From the NCBI GenBank assembly GCA_021779775.1, contig JAJYAB010000047.1, positions 1-9,952 on the forward strand: DNA of 9,952 bases, written 5' to 3'. The stretch is from Actinomycetes bacterium (GTDB taxonomy: Bacteria; Actinomycetota; Acidimicrobiia; Acidimicrobiales; UBA8190). Below the pieces are notes generated by a model. It worked only from the letters and a program-made list of their open reading frames with translations. It ran no database searches and was not told where the DNA came from. Position 1 is the first letter of the stretch, and every line of letters starts with the position of its first letter. This document shows, piece by piece, positions 7,573 through 9,952 of this stretch. The position numbers and the translations under genes are program-made.

Positions 7573-7580
7573 CGCTGGCT

Positions 7581-8354
7581 ATGGACGACGAGATCCTGCT
7601 GCGGACGTGCCACGAGGTGGTCGACGCCGTTCCCCCGGCCCTGGCCACCTTGGCCGACTGGTCGCCGGCAGGAGACCGCCCGGGCCAATATGCCCTCGAC
7701 CTGGTGGCAGACCGGGCAGTCCTGGAGGTGCTCGCCCCGACGGGGATCGGGGTGCTGTCAGAGGAGAGCGGCCGCCACGGGTCCGGTACCGAGCTTGTCG
7801 CCGTCGTCGACCCGGTCGACGGGTCGACCAACGCCTCGCGGGGCATCGGATGGTACGCGACGAGCGTCTGCGTGGTGGACGCCGCCGGCCCGCGCGTCGC
7901 CGTGGTGGGCAACCTGGCTACCGGCGCCAGGTACCACGCGGTCCGTGGCGGGGGCGCCTGGTGTGACGGCGTGCCGATCCGCCCGTCGGGCTGCTCGTCG
8001 CTCGACCGGGCGCTGGTGGCGCTGTCGGGCTACCCGGCCGAGGACCTCGGCTGGGCGCAGTACCGGGCGTTCGGCGCCTCCGCGCTCGACCTGTGTGCCG
8101 TGGCGGACGGTCAGGTCGACGCGTTCACCGTTGCCGGACGGTCGCGGCCTGCCCCCTGGGATTACCTCGGTGCCATGCTCGTGTGCACCGAAGCGGGTGC
8201 GGCGATCGGCGACCTGCTCGGGCAGCCGCTCGTGGAGCTCGACCATGGCACGCGCCGGGCCGTCGTCGCGGCGGCCACGGCCACGCTGCTCGATGCGCTG
8301 ACCCGGGCTGCTTCTGTGTCGCAACCACCACCGGAACCGGAACCGGCGGACTGA
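7581..8354 (+). CDS. Inositol monophosphatase family protein (Mg2+-dependent sugar-phosphate phosphatase)
   Basis: A 257-residue cytosolic enzyme of the IMPase/FBPase-like superfamily, of normal family length. Visible motifs are ALDLVADRAVLEVL (38-51, first metal region), LSEES (59-63; E61/E62 for the usual GEE), VDPVDGSTNASRGI (76-89; D77 and D80 bind metal), GASALDLCAVADGQVDAF (165-182) and WDYLGAMLVCTEAGA (193-207; D194 is the third metal ligand). Ser82 replaces the Thr of DPxDGTxN, a conservative change. The catalytic set is complete, so the protein should hydrolyse a phosphate monoester. The substrate could be inositol phosphate, histidinol phosphate, fructose bisphosphate or a nucleotide phosphate and cannot be decided from sequence. 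The C-terminus has a Pro/Glu-rich tail (PPPEPEPAD). The ATG appears leaderless, as described for the -10 box. It is followed after 13 bases by a small gene, probably in the same transcript. Confidence 0.92.
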   Translation: MDDEILLRTCHEVVDAVPPALATLADWSPAGDRPGQYALDLVADRAVLEVLAPTGIGVLSEESGRHGSGTELVAVVDPVDGSTNASRGIGWYATSVCVVDAAGPRVAVVGNLATGARYHAVRGGGAWCDGVPIRPSGCSSLDRALVALSGYPAEDLGWAQYRAFGASALDLCAVADGQVDAFTVAGRSRPAPWDYLGAMLVCTEAGAAIGDLLGQPLVELDHGTRRAVVAAATATLLDALTRAASVSQPPPEPEPAD

Positions 8355-8367
8355 GCAGCGGATCGCC

Positions 8368-8577
8368 ATGGCCCGACGCCGCACGAGCCGCCCGCCGCCA
8401 CCCCCACCACGGCGCCTTCCCCACTGGCGCGCCGACGGCACGGCCAAGACGCGTTTCGCCGCCGAAGGCGACGCCAACCGCGCGGCGCTGGCAGCCCGGC
8501 TGGAGCACGGTTCGGACCTGGTGGCCTACCACTGCGAGCTGTGTGGCGGTTGGCATCTCGGCGGGTCGCCCGGCTGA
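8368..8577 (+). CDS. Small CxxC protein, 69 aa (YHCxxCxGWHLG motif)
   Basis: A 69-residue basic protein. Its first 20 residues are an Arg/Pro tract (residues 9-14 are all Pro). A short helical region follows (AEGDANRAALAARLEH). It ends with YHCELCGGWHLGG, where C56, C59 and H63 (with H55) could bind a metal. Small proteins with a final YxCxxCxxWH motif occur in actinobacteria and their phages; their function is unknown to me. It starts 13 bases after the phosphatase gene, with AGCGGA as a weak Shine-Dalgarno, and is probably co-transcribed. The sequence pattern and position support a real gene despite the small size. Confidence 0.72.
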   Translation: MARRRTSRPPPPPPRRLPHWRADGTAKTRFAAEGDANRAALAARLEHGSDLVAYHCELCGGWHLGGSPG

Positions 8578-8581
8578 CTGG

Positions 8582-8600
8582 CGACCGTCCTGTGCGGTCG
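8582..8600 (+). terminator. Possible hairpin terminator after the small CxxC gene
   Basis: CGACCG and CGGTCG form a 6-bp perfect stem around the loop TCCTGTG, starting five bases after the stop at 8577. There is no T-run, which is common in GC-rich actinobacteria. The right arm resembles the CGGTCGG part of the adjacent tandem repeats, so the pairing might be partly a product of that array. Confidence 0.3.
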
Positions 8601-8602
8601 GC

Positions 8603-8686
8603 GTGCTCAGCGGCCGGCGGTGCTCAGCGGCCGGCGGTGCTCAGCGGTCGGCGGTGCTCAGCGGTCGGCGGTGCTCAGCGGTCGGC
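8603..8686. repeat. Tandem repeat, five copies of a 17-bp unit
   Basis: The unit is GGTGCTCAGCGGYCGGC. Copy 1 lacks the first G (8603-8618); copies 2-5 start at 8619, 8636, 8653 and 8670. Copies 1-2 have C and copies 3-5 have T at the variable position; otherwise they are identical. The array fills the gap between two convergent genes and covers the last three sense codons and the stop of the cyclase gene (8675-8686). Because 17 is not a multiple of three, it is unlikely to encode a peptide repeat. It looks like a recent local expansion of the gene's 3' end. Confidence 0.95.
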
Positions 8687-9679
8687 GTGCCGGCCACGGG
8701 CCACCCAGGCGCGCACGTAGCCGATGTCCTTCAGCTTATGGGGTCGCAGCGCCCGGACGCTGACCTCCTGATCGTCGAGCAGTTCGGCCGCCGTGTCGTC
8801 GTCCACCACGATCGTGCCCGGCCGCGCCAGCTCCACCAGGCGGCTGGCCCGGTTCACCGTCTCCCCGTAGACGTCGCCCTCGATCTCCACCAACGGGCCC
8901 GTGGCCAGACCGACGCGCAGATCTGGCAGCGACGGGTCGTCCTCGCAGGCGGCCCGCAGCCCGAGCGCCGCCCGGGTGCCCTGGACCGGATCGGGCGCGG
9001 CGAACATGACGGCGTCGCCGATCAGCTTCAGGATCCGGCCGCCGTGCCGGGTGACGTGCAGCCCTGCCAGATGCTGGAACCTCGTGATGATGTCCGGCAG
9101 CTCGCCTTCCGGAATGCGAGCGGTCAGCCGGGTATAGCCCACCAGGTCGGCGAACCCGATCACCTCGGTCGGCCGCCGGTCGAGCTGCCGCCGCATGGCC
9201 ACCATGAGGTGGCGTCGCCACGTGTACGACAGAAACCGCTCCAGGGTCGGCACCAGCACGTCGGCTACCAGTGTCGTCGCCTCGACGGTGTTGGCGGCCT
9301 CGACGGTGTTGGCCGGCACGTCGGCGCCCTCGTCGCCGGACTGGCGCGCCAGGACGTCGGCTACCGCCGGGGCGAACGCCTGAGCCTCGGCCGTGGCCAC
9401 CCGGGCCAGTGCCTGGCCGAGCACGCGGGCCATGGTGACGGCCATCTCCGGGCTGACCAGCTCGGCCTCGCGCACCGCCCGCACCGTGGCCAAGGCCTCG
9501 GCGTCCGCCTCGGTGAAGTACTTGGCGTCCTCCCCGACAGGAGAGAGCCCGAGCTCCATCCAGAGTGCCTGAGCGTCCTCGTAGGCCATGCCGGCGACAG
9601 CGGCCACCTCCGCTCCCGTGTAGCACGGCGGCCCGAGGACCTGGTGCTCCAACGCCTGCAGGAACTCCTCGGTCGGCAC
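8675..9679 (-). CDS. Class III adenylate cyclase with Rv1264-like N-terminal regulatory domain
   Basis: A 334-residue protein predicted to make cAMP from ATP. Residues about 10-115 resemble the adenylate cyclase regulatory domain of mycobacterial Rv1264 (CYTGAEVAAVAG, ALWMELGLSPVGED, YFTEADAEAL, ARVLGQALARV), which in that enzyme mediates pH-dependent autoinhibition. The catalytic domain (about 171-330) carries all canonical residues. D178 (FADLVGYT) and D222 (KLIGDAVMFA) bind metal. K218 and D269 (GDVYGETVNRASRL) select adenine. N276 and R280 stabilise the transition state. It has no membrane segment, so it is cytosolic, and should act as a homodimer. The linker holds a duplicated hexapeptide, ANTVEA x2 (residues 123-134). 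The GTG at 9679 is the first possible start, since an in-frame TGA lies at 9683-9685; no clear Shine-Dalgarno is visible. The 3' end lies inside the 17-bp repeat array. pH sensing is known for Rv1264 and only inferred here. Confidence 0.92.
   Translation of the reverse strand: MPTEEFLQALEHQVLGPPCYTGAEVAAVAGMAYEDAQALWMELGLSPVGEDAKYFTEADAEALATVRAVREAELVSPEMAVTMARVLGQALARVATAEAQAFAPAVADVLARQSGDEGADVPANTVEAANTVEATTLVADVLVPTLERFLSYTWRRHLMVAMRRQLDRRPTEVIGFADLVGYTRLTARIPEGELPDIITRFQHLAGLHVTRHGGRILKLIGDAVMFAAPDPVQGTRAALGLRAACEDDPSLPDLRVGLATGPLVEIEGDVYGETVNRASRLVELARPGTIVVDDDTAAELLDDQEVSVRALRPHKLKDIGYVRAWVARGRHADR
9279..9314 (-). repeat. 18-bp in-frame direct duplication inside the cyclase gene
   Basis: GCCTCGACGGTGTTGGC occurs twice in succession (9279-9295 and 9297-9313) within an 18-bp period. 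The copies differ only in the last base of the unit (G or C). The duplication encodes ANTVEA twice in the linker between the regulatory and catalytic domains. Confidence 0.9.
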
Positions 9680-9741
9680 CGGTCAACCCAGGCCGTTGCG
9701 CTGGGTATGCCCATCGGTACGGTCGGCGACGTCGCTCACGG

Positions 9742-9756
9742 TGCCAAAGTCTGGCA
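9742..9756. promoter_or_regulatory. Short inverted repeat in the cyclase upstream region
   Basis: TGCCA-AAGTC-TGGCA has perfect 5-bp arms. It lies about 63 bases upstream of the cyclase GTG and upstream of the possible gene at 9820, where an operator would be expected. The arms are short enough to arise by chance. Confidence 0.25.
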
Positions 9757-9784
9757 GGCTCAGTGCCTGCTCGCGGCGCGATCT

Positions 9785-9799
9785 CGTCGCCGGGCGACG
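9785..9799. promoter_or_regulatory. Palindrome just before a Shine-Dalgarno sequence
   Basis: CGTCGCC-G-GGCGACG is a 15-bp odd palindrome with 7-bp perfect arms. It ends five bases before AGGAGG (9805-9810). In RNA it could form a small stem (5-bp arms, 5-nt loop) next to that site. It could be an operator, a leader hairpin or a chance GC-rich palindrome. Confidence 0.3.
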
Positions 9800-9819
9800 C
9801 TGACAGGAGGGTGGGTCGG

Positions 9820-9952
9820 TTGGGCGCACTGAGTTCAGCGGTGCGGCGTTCAGCGGTGCGGCGTTCAGCGGTGCGGCGTTCAGCGGTGCGGCGTTCAGCG
9901 GTGCGGCGTTCAGCGGTGCGGCGTTCAGCGGTGCGGGGGAACGGGTCGGACG
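9820..9952 (+). CDS. Possible 5' end of a gene encoding SAVRR pentapeptide repeats (partial, tentative)
   Basis: AGGAGG at 9805-9810 is the strongest Shine-Dalgarno in the window. It is followed after nine bases by a TTG (9820) in a frame open to the window end. The peptide begins LGALS, followed by six SAVRR units and then SAVRGNGSD. An in-frame GTG at 9811 is too close to the Shine-Dalgarno to be preferred. The repeats come from the exact 15-bp array, so the frame may be open only by accident; TCA for Ser is a poor codon for this GC-rich genome. If real, the gene is divergent from the cyclase and starts with a very basic, repetitive N-terminus. I do not recognise a family. Confidence 0.3.
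   Translation, partial: MGALSSAVRRSAVRRSAVRRSAVRRSAVRRSAVRRSAVRGNGSD
9833..9937. repeat. Tandem repeat, seven copies of a 15-bp unit
   Basis: The unit is GTTCAGCGGTGCGGC, starting at 9833 and repeating every 15 bases. Six copies are identical and the seventh ends in G instead of C. The period is a multiple of three, so all frames without a stop stay open through it: SAVRR or FSGAA on the plus strand and AAPLN on the minus strand. Perfect identity including third codon positions points to recent expansion. The array ends 15 bases before the window end. Confidence 0.97.

Noticed and set aside
6950..7912. N-terminal extension of the 125-aa exported protein on the minus strand
   Set aside because: The frame runs back through the 186-aa gene and opposite the phosphatase gene. 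The signal peptide after the ATGA overlap at 6949 marks the true start.
6982..8301. 439-aa open frame on the plus strand
   Set aside because: It overlaps the phosphatase gene in another frame and the operon on the other strand, and has no recognisable domain.
8603..8686. CRISPR array
   Set aside because: The 17-bp units abut directly without spacers. The same holds for the 15-bp array at 9833-9937.
8093..9832. 579-aa open frame on the plus strand
   Set aside because: It is antisense to the adenylate cyclase gene, which keeps every catalytic residue, and it overlaps two plus-strand genes out of frame.
9834..9938. Pentapeptide-repeat protein reading AAFSG on the plus strand
   Set aside because: The unit fits the A-x-[LF]-[ST]-x style of pentapeptide-repeat proteins, but this frame has a stop at 9801-9803 and no start codon before the array.
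9683..9952. Open minus-strand frame with AAPLN repeats ending at the TGA just before the cyclase start
   Set aside because: It has no coding-like content outside the repeat, and an open frame of this length is expected in GC-rich DNA. The minus-strand frame could still be the tail of a gene starting beyond the window.

Overview
The window is very GC-rich and almost fully coding. Genes overlap by four bases at several junctions, GTG starts are used, and two promoters look leaderless. A cyclase resembling the Rv1264 type is also present. Together these suggest an Actinomycetota chromosome, possibly a deep lineage such as Acidimicrobiia; the lineage is an inference because no rRNA or marker gene is present.

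Left part (1-4219, + strand): the end of a pilus-type gene cluster. After the last codons of an upstream gene come a PilW-like minor prepilin (30-917) and a 1101-residue protein (914-4219). The latter has a PilX-like membrane anchor followed by three tandem, cysteine-containing polyglycine domains that resemble the glycine-rich domain of ALK/LTK. The genes overlap as ATGA, so they are probably translated together. The large protein is the most unusual object in the window: it may be a pilus-tip or surface adhesin.

Middle part (4257-7506, - strand): a compact four-gene operon. Read in transcription order it holds an unrecognised 186-aa soluble protein, a 125-aa exported protein or lipoprotein, a NarL/FixJ response regulator, and a DesK/NarX-type histidine kinase with four membrane segments and a PAS domain. 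The kinase and regulator form a cognate pair. The two leading genes may be accessory factors or ligands of the sensor.

Right part (7507-9952): a divergent promoter region with a perfect 9-bp inverted repeat separates this operon from an inositol-monophosphatase-family gene (7581-8354, +). A small CxxC protein follows (8368-8577, +). Convergent to these is a class III adenylate cyclase with an Rv1264-like N-terminal regulatory domain (8675-9679, -). Two short tandem-repeat arrays flank the cyclase: 5 x 17 bp across its stop codon (8603-8686) and 7 x 15 bp upstream (9833-9937). They share the core YTCAGCGGT. The second array lies in an open frame with a good ribosome binding site, giving a possible SAVRR-repeat protein cut by the window end.

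No tRNA, rRNA, CRISPR array, transposase or integrase was seen.
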